Source: Pyxidicoccus xibeiensis
GTDB lineage: Bacteria; Myxococcota; Myxococcia; Myxococcales; Myxococcaceae
DNA: 64,000 nt
Direction: 5' to 3'
Assembly: GCF_024198175.1 (NCBI RefSeq)
Contig: NZ_JAJVKV010000004.1
Location: forward strand, 558,001-622,000
The position numbers and the translations under genes were made by a program. This document shows positions 18,036-26,294 of the stretch, piece after piece. How positions within the stretch are numbered: the stretch's first letter is position 1; every line of letters begins with the position of its first letter. The notes below the pieces were generated by a model that saw only the letters and a program-made list of their open reading frames with translations, ran no database searches and had not been told where the DNA came from.

Positions 18036-18953
18036 CTAGAGGCTCACGAGCGCGATGACGATGAGGGCGATGGCCGTCAGGGCGAGCACGGCCCCGAAGG
18101 TGGCCCTGTCCCATTGGGCCTGCGCCAGCGCCCCGTCCTCCGGGGGCGCGCGGAAGCCGTGGAGGACGTTCCAGAGCATGGCCGGGCCCAGGCGGCGCTT
18201 CGTGCGGCGCTGGTGCAGGGGGTCCGCCTCGTCCTCCTGGCCGGGCTCGCGGCCCTCCAGCGTCACGGGGACGGCGGTGCCGCGGATGGCGTCGGACAGG
18301 CGCGCGCCGGCCGGGAGGGACAGCGCCTGCTCGGCGGCCCGCTCACCGGGCGGGGGCTCCTTGCGGCCGGCGGCCTCGGAGTGGCGGATGTCCGGGGGCG
18401 GCTCCAGGCGGACGGTGGCGATGCGCTCGCGGGCCTCGTCGGGGGTGCGGGCGGCCAGCACCCAGAGGCCGCGGTCCACGCCGTTCTCCGCGGTGCGGGC
18501 GTCGCGCAGCTCGGCGAAGCCCTGGCCCTGGAGGGCCTCGCGGAAGGCCTGCTTCGCCTCCTCCTGGGGCGGCTTCGCGGCGGCGGCCGTGGCATAGGCG
18601 GCGTAGAAGGCCCACAGGCGCGTGGCGCGCTCGGAGCCGGTGAGCTGCGAGGGCTTCAGCTGCGCGGCCAGCAGCGCCGCGTCCGAGGCGAACTTGTGGG
18701 CCAGCTCCTCCTGCCCGGCCACCTTCTCCAGGCCCGGCGGCACCAGCTCCTCCACCGACTTCACCGGCCCGCGCGCCTCGCCGCCCAGGACGGGGCGGCC
18801 CGTGGGTGCCTGCGGCTGGGTGCGGAAGTTGTCGTCCTGGCCCGGCCGCGTCGGCGACTGCGGAGCCTCCGGGCCCTGGGGCAGGGCGGCCGGGGCCCCA
18901 CTGCCGGAGCGGAGGATGCGGGCCAGCTCGGAGGTGATTCGGAAGGAGGACAT
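18036..18953 (-). CDS. Tail-anchored protein of unknown function
   Basis: About 305 aa. The body is hydrophilic and Ala/Pro/Glu-rich, without a signal peptide. The last 21 residues (TFGAVLALTAIALIVIALVSL) form a single C-terminal membrane helix, so the protein should face the cytoplasm, anchored by its tail. A central segment (ATRLWAFYAAYATAAAAK...FREALQGQGFAELRDART) is the best ordered part. Start chosen at ATG 18953 (MSSFRITSELARIL); the frame stays open to 19295 through Pro/Gly-rich sequence that looks non-coding. It lies 77 bp upstream of the sigma gene, on the same strand. Confidence 0.6.
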   Translation of the reverse strand: MSSFRITSELARILRSGSGAPAALPQGPEAPQSPTRPGQDDNFRTQPQAPTGRPVLGGEARGPVKSVEELVPPGLEKVAGQEELAHKFASDAALLAAQLKPSQLTGSERATRLWAFYAAYATAAAAKPPQEEAKQAFREALQGQGFAELRDARTAENGVDRGLWVLAARTPDEARERIATVRLEPPPDIRHSEAAGRKEPPPGERAAEQALSLPAGARLSDAIRGTAVPVTLEGREPGQEDEADPLHQRRTKRRLGPAMLWNVLHGFRAPPEDGALAQAQWDRATFGAVLALTAIALIVIALVSL

Positions 18954-19340
18954 GGGAGATGCCTCACCAGCCGTCGGAGAAGAGGGGTGCGGGGACGACG
19001 CGCCATCCGGCCCTGACGCCTCCGAGCCTAACGCAGGCGGAAACGGCGTGCCGTGAGCGGGCATTTCCGAAGTGTCCGGAGGCAGACCCGGAGGCGGCCT
19101 TCCAGGCGCGGGGCGCGGGACGTCCCAGCGCGGCGCATCAATGAAAGGCAGCGGCGTGAAGGGCAGCGGCGTGCCGGCGGGAGGCGTCCGGGGCCCCTCG
19201 CGCACCGGGCCTCCCCAGGGGCGTGGCCCGACGTGGGTCTCCCCTGCCCGTGCGAGCGGGCCTCGCGGGCCCTGGATGTCGCCGACGTGCCCCATCCTCC
19301 GGATTGTCGGGCGGAGGCGGGGCGGGGTTGCGAGCGGGGC
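18954..19340. other. Intergenic region, about 387 bp
   Basis: It lies between two minus-strand genes. The minus-strand frame of the tail-anchored protein is open across most of it but reads as Pro/Gly-rich low complexity with a short tandem repeat (GGCAGCGGCGTG twice near 19145-19172). I see no other gene, and no clear promoter. Confidence 0.4.
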
Positions 19341-19859
19341 CTACTCGCCCTCGCGCTCCACCTCGACGGGACTCGTCATGCCATTGGCATCCAGCCGCAC
19401 CCGGTAGACGGAGTTCTGCCCGTCGCCGTCGAAGTCGCCGCGCGCCAGGCACGACACCTCGGGCTCCCCCACCGGGCTCTCCTGCACCACCACCTCATAT
19501 TGGAAGCGGACCTTCTCGCCCGGCTCGAAGCCGATGGCGTGGAACGGCCCTTCCACCGGGAAGGGCACCGGCACGCCGCCGCGCGGCACCTCCTTCGGCT
19601 CGGGCGCCAGCGCGAGGTACGCGCCGTGCTCGTCGCGGTAGCCCTGCACCGCGTCACACAGCGCCAGCACGTTGACGCGCGCCTCGGTGTCGGTGGGCTG
19701 CTCCGCCTGGAAGAGGCCGCCGCCCGGCGCGGCGCTCCGGCTCCGGAAGAAGAAGACGGCCCCCGCCGCGAGCCCCAGCAGGACCAGCCCGGCGAGCAGC
19801 AGGGGCAGCACCTTGCGCGAGCCCCCGCGCGAGGGCTGTGGCGTCGTGGGAGTGGACAT
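19341..19859 (-). CDS. Single-pass membrane protein, pseudopilin-like outline
   Basis: 172 aa. A basic, Ser/Pro-rich 15-residue N-terminus is followed by one hydrophobic helix (VLPLLLAGLVLLGLAAGAVFFF) and an extracytoplasmic part of about 130 residues. That part has DARVN...YRDEHGAYLA and GDFDGDGQNSVYRVRLD, a pattern (helix, then loop with Asp/Gly-rich turn) seen in pilin-like proteins, but there is no clear prepilin peptidase site. It ends 6 bp before hemF begins on the same strand, so transcription may be shared. Function unknown. Confidence 0.6.
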   Translation of the reverse strand: MSTPTTPQPSRGGSRKVLPLLLAGLVLLGLAAGAVFFFRSRSAAPGGGLFQAEQPTDTEARVNVLALCDAVQGYRDEHGAYLALAPEPKEVPRGGVPVPFPVEGPFHAIGFEPGEKVRFQYEVVVQESPVGEPEVSCLARGDFDGDGQNSVYRVRLDANGMTSPVEVEREGE

Positions 19860-19865
19860 GGCGGC

Positions 19866-20774
19866 TCAGCCCTCCTGGCCCACCCAGTCACGCGGGTGGT
19901 GCAGCACCTCCACCAGCCGCGCCTCCGGGGTGCCCGGCGCCGGGTGGTGGTCATAGCGCCAGCGCGCCTGCGGCGGCAGCGACATGAGGATGGACTCGGT
20001 GCGCCCGCGCGTCTCCAGGCCGAAGACGGTGCCCCGGTCATAGACGAGGTTGAACTCCACGTAGCGCCCGCGCCGCACCTCCTGCCAGAAGCGCTGCGCC
20101 TCCGTGAAGGGCGTGTCCTTGCGCCGCTCGGCGATGGGCAGGTACGCGGGAATGAAGGCCCGCCCGCACTCCTGGACGAAGGCCAGCTCCTTCTCCAGCT
20201 CGCCGCCCATGTTCTCGAAGAAGATGCCGCCCACGCCACGCGTCTCCTCGCGGTGGCGCAGGTGGAAGTAGTGGTCGCACGCGGCCTTGAAGCGCGGGTA
20301 GTACGCCGCGTCGTGCCTGTCGCACGCGGCCTTGTGCACGCGGTGGAAGTGCGCCGCGTCCTCGTCATAGAGGTAGTACGGCGTCAGGTCCGCGCCGCCG
20401 CCGAACCACGCCTTGCCGCCCTGGTGGATGAAGCGGTAGTTCGCATGGACGGTGGGCACGTGCGGGTTGCGCGGGTGCAGCACCAGTGAGATGCCCCCCG
20501 CCCAGAAGGTGCGCCCCTCGCCCTGGAGCTTCTGGGCGAACTGCGCCTCCAGCTCGCCGAACACCACCGAGGTGTTGACGCCGGCCTTCTCCAGCACGGC
20601 GCCGTCCTCCAGCACCCGGCTGCGCCCGCCGCCGCCGCCGGGCCGCGTCCAGGCGTCCTCGCGGAAGCGCGCCTTGCCGTCCAGCCGCTCCAGCGCGCCG
20701 CAGATGTCGTCCTGCAGCGACTGGGTGAAGGCCGCCATGCGCTCCTTCAGGCTCTCCACGTCCACCGTCGTCAA
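19866..20774 (-). CDS. hemF: Oxygen-dependent coproporphyrinogen III oxidase
   Basis: 302 aa, the usual length. It oxidatively decarboxylates coproporphyrinogen III to protoporphyrinogen IX, a late haem-synthesis step that needs O2. Family signatures are intact: NPHVPTVHANYRF, WFGGGADLTPYYLYDED, and FNLVYDRGTVFGLETRGRTESILMSLPP near the C-terminus. It is cytoplasmic and dimeric in the family. Neighbours are not haem genes. Confidence 0.95.
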   Translation of the reverse strand: MTTVDVESLKERMAAFTQSLQDDICGALERLDGKARFREDAWTRPGGGGGRSRVLEDGAVLEKAGVNTSVVFGELEAQFAQKLQGEGRTFWAGGISLVLHPRNPHVPTVHANYRFIHQGGKAWFGGGADLTPYYLYDEDAAHFHRVHKAACDRHDAAYYPRFKAACDHYFHLRHREETRGVGGIFFENMGGELEKELAFVQECGRAFIPAYLPIAERRKDTPFTEAQRFWQEVRRGRYVEFNLVYDRGTVFGLETRGRTESILMSLPPQARWRYDHHPAPGTPEARLVEVLHHPRDWVGQEG

Positions 20775-20797
20775 ATGCGCCCTCCTGGGCGGGCCGC

Positions 20798-20905
20798 TCA
20801 GTAGCCCGTCAGTACGAAGAGGTTGGCCTGCCCGTTGATGGCGTACACCATCTTCCTGCCGTCCGGGGACACATCCAGCTCCCTGGCGGCGAACTCGTCG
20901 TACAC
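20798..20905 (-). pseudogene. Remnant of a PD40 beta-propeller protein
   Basis: A 35-codon open stretch from GTG 20905 ends LDVSPDGRKMVYAINGQANLFVL. The SPDGRKMVY word is the hallmark of TolB-type PD40 propeller blades. Nothing upstream in this frame is propeller-like; instead it runs into the end of the next gene in another frame. It is best read as the last blade of a deleted propeller gene. A very small real gene cannot be excluded. Confidence 0.4.
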
Positions 20906-20924
20906 CCGCCGTCCCCGCGGCCCG

Positions 20925-21710
20925 TCAGGGCTGCGCGGAGTCGTCCGCGGGCGCCTCGAAGTCCACCGCCGGTACGGGCGGGGCGCTCTGGCCGGCGGCG
21001 TCGAAGGCTTCAATCCTGGCGCGGTAGCTGCGGCCGTCCTCCATGGCGAAGGTGCCGCTGCACGCCTCGTGGCCGATGAAGGCGGTGTTGTTGGAGATGG
21101 GCACCACGTAGTGCTGCACGCTGGGGCCGGGCCGGCGCGGCTCCAGCTTCACCACGAGGTAGGCGGGGCTCTCCTCGCGCAAGGACAGGTTGAGCCGCAC
21201 GAAGCGGGTGGTGCCCTGGGCCGTGCGGCGCAGGAAGCCCTCGGAGACGGCGGGCCGCTTGAGCCAGCGCGGGGCGCGGCCGTCGGCGCCCTTCCCGGTG
21301 CGCCACTCGGGCAGCACCGTGCTGCGGCCGTTGAGCACCATGACGTTGGGCAGCAGCTCGTCCACGCGCAGCGTGTAGCGCGTGTCCGGCTCCAGCCGGC
21401 CGTCCACCTTGAGGATGACGGTGACGCGCCCCAGGCTGCTCTCCCACCCGCGCTGCGCCTTCACCTCCACCACGTGCTTGTCCGACGTCAGCCGCAGCTT
21501 CTTGCCCACCAGCGCCGCCACCTGCGAGCGCGCGGTGCCCACGCCCTCCAGCAGGAAGCGCGTGTTGGTGGGGATGACGGCGCCCGGCGTGGGGAACAGC
21601 TGCACGCCGTCACCCAGGCACTGGGCGGCGGCCGGGACGGCGCACAGGAGCACGAGCAGGGGTACGAGGATTCGGAGCACGGTGCCCCGAGTCTGCGCCG
21701 CGCCGGGCAC
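20925..21710 (-). CDS. Exported protein with Ig/fibronectin-like outline, unknown
   Basis: 261 aa. The signal peptide is VLRILVPLLVLLCAVPAAAQC, with Cys just after a possible AAA-QC cleavage region. The mature chain is beta-rich with two sandwich-like parts: a first with DTRYTLRVDELLP and a second ending YRARIEAFDAAGQSAPPVPAVDF, the classic end of a fibronectin-III-like strand. The start is GTG 21710 or GTG 21680. It is divergent from the membrane protein at 21805, with 94 bp between. Function not assigned. Confidence 0.65.
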   Translation of the reverse strand: MPGAAQTRGTVLRILVPLLVLLCAVPAAAQCLGDGVQLFPTPGAVIPTNTRFLLEGVGTARSQVAALVGKKLRLTSDKHVVEVKAQRGWESSLGRVTVILKVDGRLEPDTRYTLRVDELLPNVMVLNGRSTVLPEWRTGKGADGRAPRWLKRPAVSEGFLRRTAQGTTRFVRLNLSLREESPAYLVVKLEPRRPGPSVQHYVVPISNNTAFIGHEACSGTFAMEDGRSYRARIEAFDAAGQSAPPVPAVDFEAPADDSAQP

Positions 21711-21804
21711 TCACGCCAGAGGCACCGGGTCCGGAAGTGTCCGGCCGTGGCGGGCGCACACCTGGGCGTGCGTCCCGCCAGGGGATGGGATAGGGACACC
21801 CGCC

Positions 21805-23592
21805 GTGCAGGACACCCCCGCCCCGCAGCCGAGCCCCGAGCCACTCCCCGAGCCGCCTCGTGGGCTCGGGCCGCTGTTCTTCCTGCTGCTCTTGTGGCTG
21901 CTGCCCGCCGGCGTGGCGGGCGTGCTCCGCACGGCGCTGGGGCTGCCCCTGTGGCCGGGCGCGCTCGCCGGGGCGGCGCTCCTGTCCGCTCTCGCCTGGA
22001 AGGCCACCTCGGGCCGTGCGCCGTGGCCCACGCACCTGCCGCTCGCCGCGCTCCAGGTCCTCTACGTCATCGTGGCCATGGAGCTGACGTGGCGGCTGCT
22101 GGGCATCCCCGCCCTGGGCGGCCTCGTCACCATGGGCGGCGGGGACGCCGGCAACCACGCGGCGCTGCGGGCCCTCTTCGTCACCACGGCGCCCGGCACG
22201 TACCAGGGCTTCGTCCTCTTCTATGCGGTGTCGCACGCGCTGGAGCGGCTCTTCGGCCTGGACGCCTTCACCAGCTTCCGCGCCACCTTCTACCTGGTGC
22301 CCGCGGTGCTCGCGGTGGCGCTCGCCGCCGGCCTGGAGGTCGCCGTCAGCCGGCTCTGGAGCACGGCGCGCGCGCTGCTGGCGGCGCAGGTGGCGCTGCT
22401 GGTGGGCACCGTGGGCGTGTGGTGGTTCCTCCTGCTGAAGCTGCTGCACTACCACCAGGCGGACGGCTTCTACGCGCACATCTTCGGGTTGGTGCCGCTG
22501 GTGCTGGGGTGGCTCGCCTACGCGCTGCCGCGCTCCCCCTGGGCGCGGTGCCTCGCGCTCGCCGCCTTCACCGTGTTCTACCGGTACACGTACGGGCTGA
22601 ACCTCCCGGACCTCCTCTTCACCGGCGGCGTGCTGGTGCTGCTGGAGGGCCCCCGGCTGGGCGCGCGCTACCGCCGCTGGACGTGGCCCGTGGGCCTGCT
22701 GCTCATCGCCGCGGCCGTGTACGCCATGTCCCGGCTGCTGCCCCTGGCGGGCATCAGCGGCGGCCTGCTCGTCCACTCGTACGAGCGCGCCCTGCGGGTG
22801 CAGTGCTGGACGGTGGTGGGGCTGTGCGTCGTGCGCTTCTGCGTGCCGCGCGCGGAGGGGGTCGAGCGGCGGCTGCTCGACTTCACCCTGCTGTTCGCCG
22901 GTGTCAACGCGCTGGCGCAGCTGGCCTACCTGGGGGCGCGGCTGCCCATCGAGTACTACTTCCTCAAGTACGGCTTCCACGCCGTGCTGCTGCTGCTGCT
23001 CACGGTGCTGCTCGTCGCCAGCCTCCGCGTGGGCGCGCTCTTCCAGGCGCAGCCGCCCCGCGCGAGGGCGTGGAGCGTGGGGCTGGCGGTGCTCGTCGCC
23101 GTCATGCTCGTCGAGGTGTCGCGCGGCTGGGGCCGGGCCTTCCGCGTCTACGAGGACAGCTACGCGGAGCGCATCCGGGGCACGCCGCCCTTCCAGTTCA
23201 TGGATGCGCTGGAGGACCGGGGCGCCACCGCGCGCATCCGGCGCGTGCTGCGCGACGAGCGCAAGCGCTTCGGCGGCCTGCTGGGCCCGTCCTGGCCCCG
23301 GGTGAACTTCTCCAACGTCGCGCTCGGCTGGGTGCCGGCCGACGGCGCCGCGGGCAACGGGCACTGGAGCGTCTTCGAGAACGGCACCGTGCGCGAGGGC
23401 CCGGGCACCTGCGTCTTCTGGGAGGCCTCCGCGGCGGACTGGGAGGCCTACCAGCGCGTCACCCAGGACGGGTACCCCCGCCTGGAGGCCAGCGTCCGCC
23501 GCCTCCACGCCCGGCCCGACAAGGTGTGCCAGGAGCACCCCGCCCCGTGGGCCCCCGGCGGCACCCGGACGCTCTGTCACCGCTGCGACTGA
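21805..23592 (+). CDS. Polytopic membrane protein, possible GT-C-type glycosyltransferase
   Basis: About 595 aa with roughly 11-12 hydrophobic helices from residue 20 to 440, then a soluble C-terminal domain of about 150 residues holding several cysteines (GPGTCVFWE, DKVCQEHP, LCHRCD). Between the first helices a loop carries GGGDAGNHAA, an acidic site in the place where GT-C lipid-sugar transferases have their catalytic Asp; that is inference from topology only. The start is GTG 21805; the frame is open upstream through antisense sequence. No close family recognised. Confidence 0.65.
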   Translation: MQDTPAPQPSPEPLPEPPRGLGPLFFLLLLWLLPAGVAGVLRTALGLPLWPGALAGAALLSALAWKATSGRAPWPTHLPLAALQVLYVIVAMELTWRLLGIPALGGLVTMGGGDAGNHAALRALFVTTAPGTYQGFVLFYAVSHALERLFGLDAFTSFRATFYLVPAVLAVALAAGLEVAVSRLWSTARALLAAQVALLVGTVGVWWFLLLKLLHYHQADGFYAHIFGLVPLVLGWLAYALPRSPWARCLALAAFTVFYRYTYGLNLPDLLFTGGVLVLLEGPRLGARYRRWTWPVGLLLIAAAVYAMSRLLPLAGISGGLLVHSYERALRVQCWTVVGLCVVRFCVPRAEGVERRLLDFTLLFAGVNALAQLAYLGARLPIEYYFLKYGFHAVLLLLLTVLLVASLRVGALFQAQPPRARAWSVGLAVLVAVMLVEVSRGWGRAFRVYEDSYAERIRGTPPFQFMDALEDRGATARIRRVLRDERKRFGGLLGPSWPRVNFSNVALGWVPADGAAGNGHWSVFENGTVREGPGTCVFWEASAADWEAYQRVTQDGYPRLEASVRRLHARPDKVCQEHPAPWAPGGTRTLCHRCD

Positions 23593-23717
23593 AGCGGACG
23601 GGCCCCTCGCCACGATATGGGCCGTACCGCCGGGACGTTTCCCGGAGGTCCGGCCCGCATTCCCCGGGGACGCCGGACGGTCGCCGCATCCAGGGCCGGG
23701 GCACCGAGGTGTGTTTC

Positions 23718-24338
23718 ATGAGTGGGCGTTTCGCGTACATGCTGGTCGTCGGGCTGCTGCTGGGGGCCACGGGGTGCGCGCTCACGCCGGACCCTCGCCA
23801 GAACCTGCTGGAGGGCACCACCAGCCACGCCCTCTACCGGCTCCCGCCGGAGTCGCTGCGGGCGACTGCGACGGCGCTGCTCGACGAGCAGGGGTACGAG
23901 CTGCTGCCCACCTCGGACCCGAACTACCTGCACACCACGTGGAAGATTCACGGCAACGTGGACGTGGGCGCCAGCTGGTCCCGCCTGCTCGTCCAGGTCA
24001 CCCCGCTGGCGGACGGCCGCTCCATGGTGCGCGCCTACCGGATGTCCTACACCACCAACGGCCGGGCCGCGTCGCACCCGGGCAGCTTCGCCGGCTCGAA
24101 GGAAGGCAAGAGCGGGGGCTCCGACGGCAGCGGCTCCTCGTCCGGGACGGGCCGGTACGTGCTGGGCGAGCCCATGTCCCCCACCAAGCCCACCCTCAGC
24201 CGCGCCACCGACTTCGAGTGGGCAATCCTGGGCCGGGTGGAGCCGAAGTTCGCCGCCCACCTCCAGTCACGCGTGGACGCCTACCTCGCCGAGCGCAAGG
24301 AGACTCCGAAGGAGCAGGAGAAGGCGCAGCAGCCCTAG
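23718..24338 (+). CDS. Lipoprotein of unknown function
   Basis: 206 aa. The signal FAYMLVVGLLLGATGCAL has lipobox ATGC. The mature part begins with a compact alpha/beta region (LRATATALLDEQGYELLPTSDPNYLHTTW...) and then a Ser/Gly-rich loop (residues about 120-140). The last 40 residues form a helix ending in a charged tail. The start ATG 23718 follows GAGGTG. It is convergent with the DUF3467 gene (7 bp between stops). No named family recognised. Confidence 0.7.
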   Translation: MSGRFAYMLVVGLLLGATGCALTPDPRQNLLEGTTSHALYRLPPESLRATATALLDEQGYELLPTSDPNYLHTTWKIHGNVDVGASWSRLLVQVTPLADGRSMVRAYRMSYTTNGRAASHPGSFAGSKEGKSGGSDGSGSSSGTGRYVLGEPMSPTKPTLSRATDFEWAILGRVEPKFAAHLQSRVDAYLAERKETPKEQEKAQQP

Positions 24339-24345
24339 CGCAACC

Positions 24346-24636
24346 TCAGTGCATGCCCGCGTCGTCCTCGCGCAGGACGATGGGGCCGTACTTCGCCTCG
24401 TAGCGGGCGATGTTGTCCTGCATGGCCGCCACCAGGCGCTTCATGTGCTTGGGGTTGGTGATGATGCGCGAGCGCACCCGCGCCTTGGGCACGTTGGGCT
24501 GGACGTAGATGAAGTCCAGGGTGAACTCGGTGTCCGAGTGGTTCACCAGGGCCATGTTCACGTACTGACCATTGGCGACGTCCTCGTCTATCTGTATCTG
24601 CAACTGCATGTCCGGGGGCTTCGGAGTGTCCGCCAT
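24346..24636 (-). CDS. DUF3467 family protein
   Basis: 96 aa, cytoplasmic. It has the recognisable core ANGQYVNMALVNHSDTEFTLDFIYVQP...ARVRSRIITNPKHMKRLVAAMQDNIARYEAKYG, the full length of this small conserved bacterial domain. The biochemical role of the family is not established. It stands alone between a convergent lipoprotein gene and a divergent hydrolase gene (69 bp). Confidence 0.85.
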   Translation of the reverse strand: MADTPKPPDMQLQIQIDEDVANGQYVNMALVNHSDTEFTLDFIYVQPNVPKARVRSRIITNPKHMKRLVAAMQDNIARYEAKYGPIVLREDDAGMH

Positions 24637-24705
24637 GAGTCACAGGGCATAGCGCCTGCGCCTCCGCGTGGCCAGCGTCACGGCGTGAGCGCACATCCCG
24701 AGGGC

Positions 24706-25512
24706 ATGGACCTGGAGAAGACGGCGCCCTTCGACCTGGGCCGGGGCGAGGATGCGTGCCTGCTGCTGCACGGCTTCACCGGCAGCCCGTGGGACGTGCG
24801 TCCGCTGGGAGAGGCCCTGGCCGCGCGGGGAATGCGCGTGGTGGCCCCCCGGCTGCCGGGGCACGGCACCACGCCCCAGGCGCTGCTGCACGTCACCTGG
24901 CGCGACTGGCAGGCCGCGGCGGAGCACGCGCTCCATTCCCTGCGAGGCCACCGGAGCGTCTTCGTCGCGGGGCTGTCCATGGGCTCGCTGCTGGCGCTGG
25001 GGCTGGCGGCCCGGCACCCGGACGAGGTGCGGGCGCTGGCGCTGGTGGCCCCGGCCATCCGCTTCCGCGGGCCGCGCATGTTCCTCATCCGGCAGCTGGC
25101 CCGCACGCCGGTGCTGGAGTGGGCCAGGCCCTGGGCGGAGAAGACGGGCACGGACATCTCCGACCCGGTGGCGCTGGCCGAGGCCCCCGTGCTGCCCGCC
25201 TTCCCCGTGGCGCGGCTGCGGGACTTGTGCACGCTGCAGAACCTGGCGGTGGGGGACCTGGCCCACGTGCGCTGCCCCACGCTGGTGGCGGTGGCGGAGC
25301 AGGACCACGTGGTGGACCCGGAGGGCGGGCGGTGGCTCGCCCGCCGGCTCACGGCTGCCCCGTCGGTGCGCTTCCTGTCGCTGCGGGAGGGCTTCCACAT
25401 CATTCCGCGCGACACGGCGGGCCCGCTGCTGGCGGCGGAGGTGGCGGGCTTCCTGGAGCAGTGGCGGGACTTAGGCGCATGGCAGGCGCACGCTCCGGCC
25501 GCGGGGGCCTGA
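24706..25512 (+). CDS. Alpha/beta hydrolase (carboxylesterase / monoacylglycerol lipase type)
   Basis: 268 aa. The oxyanion-side motif is LLLHGFTGSPWDVRPL, the nucleophile elbow G-L-S-M-G (AGLSMGSLLALGLA), the acid Asp in VAEQDHVVDP and the catalytic His in GFHIIPRD, all in the standard order. It has a cap segment in the middle. It hydrolyses short-chain esters or monoglycerides in the family. The start is ATG 24706 behind GAGGG, or GTG 24685. It lies 65 bp upstream of an ABC-transporter cluster on the same strand. Confidence 0.85.
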   Translation: MDLEKTAPFDLGRGEDACLLLHGFTGSPWDVRPLGEALAARGMRVVAPRLPGHGTTPQALLHVTWRDWQAAAEHALHSLRGHRSVFVAGLSMGSLLALGLAARHPDEVRALALVAPAIRFRGPRMFLIRQLARTPVLEWARPWAEKTGTDISDPVALAEAPVLPAFPVARLRDLCTLQNLAVGDLAHVRCPTLVAVAEQDHVVDPEGGRWLARRLTAAPSVRFLSLREGFHIIPRDTAGPLLAAEVAGFLEQWRDLGAWQAHAPAAGA

Positions 25513-25577
25513 GCGGAAGCCCGGGCAGGCGCAAAACCCGGCGGCGGCGTGGGCATCGGTGTATCTGAGAAGCCCGC

Positions 25578-26294
25578 ATGCCCTCCTCCGACTCCCCTCC
25601 CCTCGTCGAGCTGCGCGATGTGACCAAGGCCTACGTCGAAGGCGACACCCAGAGGGAGGTGCTCTCCGGCGTCCAGCTGTCCCTGCACCGGGGCGAGTTC
25701 GTGGTGCTGCTGGGCCGCAGCGGCTCGGGAAAATCCACGCTGCTCAACCTCATCAGCGGCATTGATGTCCCCACCCGGGGCGAGGTGCGCGTGGACGGGA
25801 GGGACTTGGGCCGCCTGAGCGAGCGCGAGCGCACGCTGCTGAGGCGCGAGCGCATCGGGTTCATCTTCCAGGCCTTCAACCTGCTGCCCACGCTGACGGT
25901 GGAGGAGAACGTCCGGCTGCCCCTGGAGCTGAACGGGAAGAGCGCGACGGATGCCGGGGCCCGGGCGCGCGCGCTGCTGGAGCGGGTGGGGCTGGGCGCC
26001 CGCGCGCGCGGCTTCCCGGACCGGCTGTCCGGCGGCGAGCAGCAGCGCGTGGCGGTGGCGCGGGCGCTGGCGCACTCCCCGCCGCTGCTGCTGGCAGACG
26101 AGCCCACCGGCAACCTGGACGAGGCGACGGGCCGGCAGGTGCTGGACCTGATGGAAGGGCTCATCCGGCAGGGCAATGCGTGCGCGCTGGTCGTCACGCA
26201 CGAGCCGGGGCTGGTGGCCCGCGCGGACCGCGTGCTGTCGATGGAGGGCGGACGGCTGGTGGAGCGCGCGCACGCGCGGAAGGAGGCGCGGTGA
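25578..26294 (+). CDS. ABC transporter ATP-binding protein (LolD/MacB type)
   Basis: 238 aa. The full set of ATPase motifs is present: Walker [11 protein letters not shown]-loop in [13 protein letters not shown], signature LSGGEQQR and Walker [13 protein letters not shown] followed by the H-loop [22 protein letters not shown] is typical of the MacB/LolD/FtsE branch, which drives mechanotransmission rather than classical import. Its stop overlaps the GTG start of the FtsX-like permease by 4 bp, so they form one complex. Confidence 0.9.
   Translation: MPSSDSPPLVELRDVTKAYVEGDTQREVLSGVQLSLHRGEFVVLLGRSGSGKSTLLNLISGIDVPTRGEVRVDGRDLGRLSERERTLLRRERIGFIFQAFNLLPTLTVEENVRLPLELNGKSATDAGARARALLERVGLGARARGFPDRLSGGEQQRVAVARALAHSPPLLLADEPTGNLDEATGRQVLDLMEGLIRQGNACALVVTHEPGLVARADRVLSMEGGRLVERAHARKEAR

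Noticed and set aside
18954-19295. Upstream extension of the tail-anchored protein to GTG/ATG at 19295
   Set aside because: Pro/Gly-rich low-complexity translation without a ribosome site; ATG 18953 is preferred.
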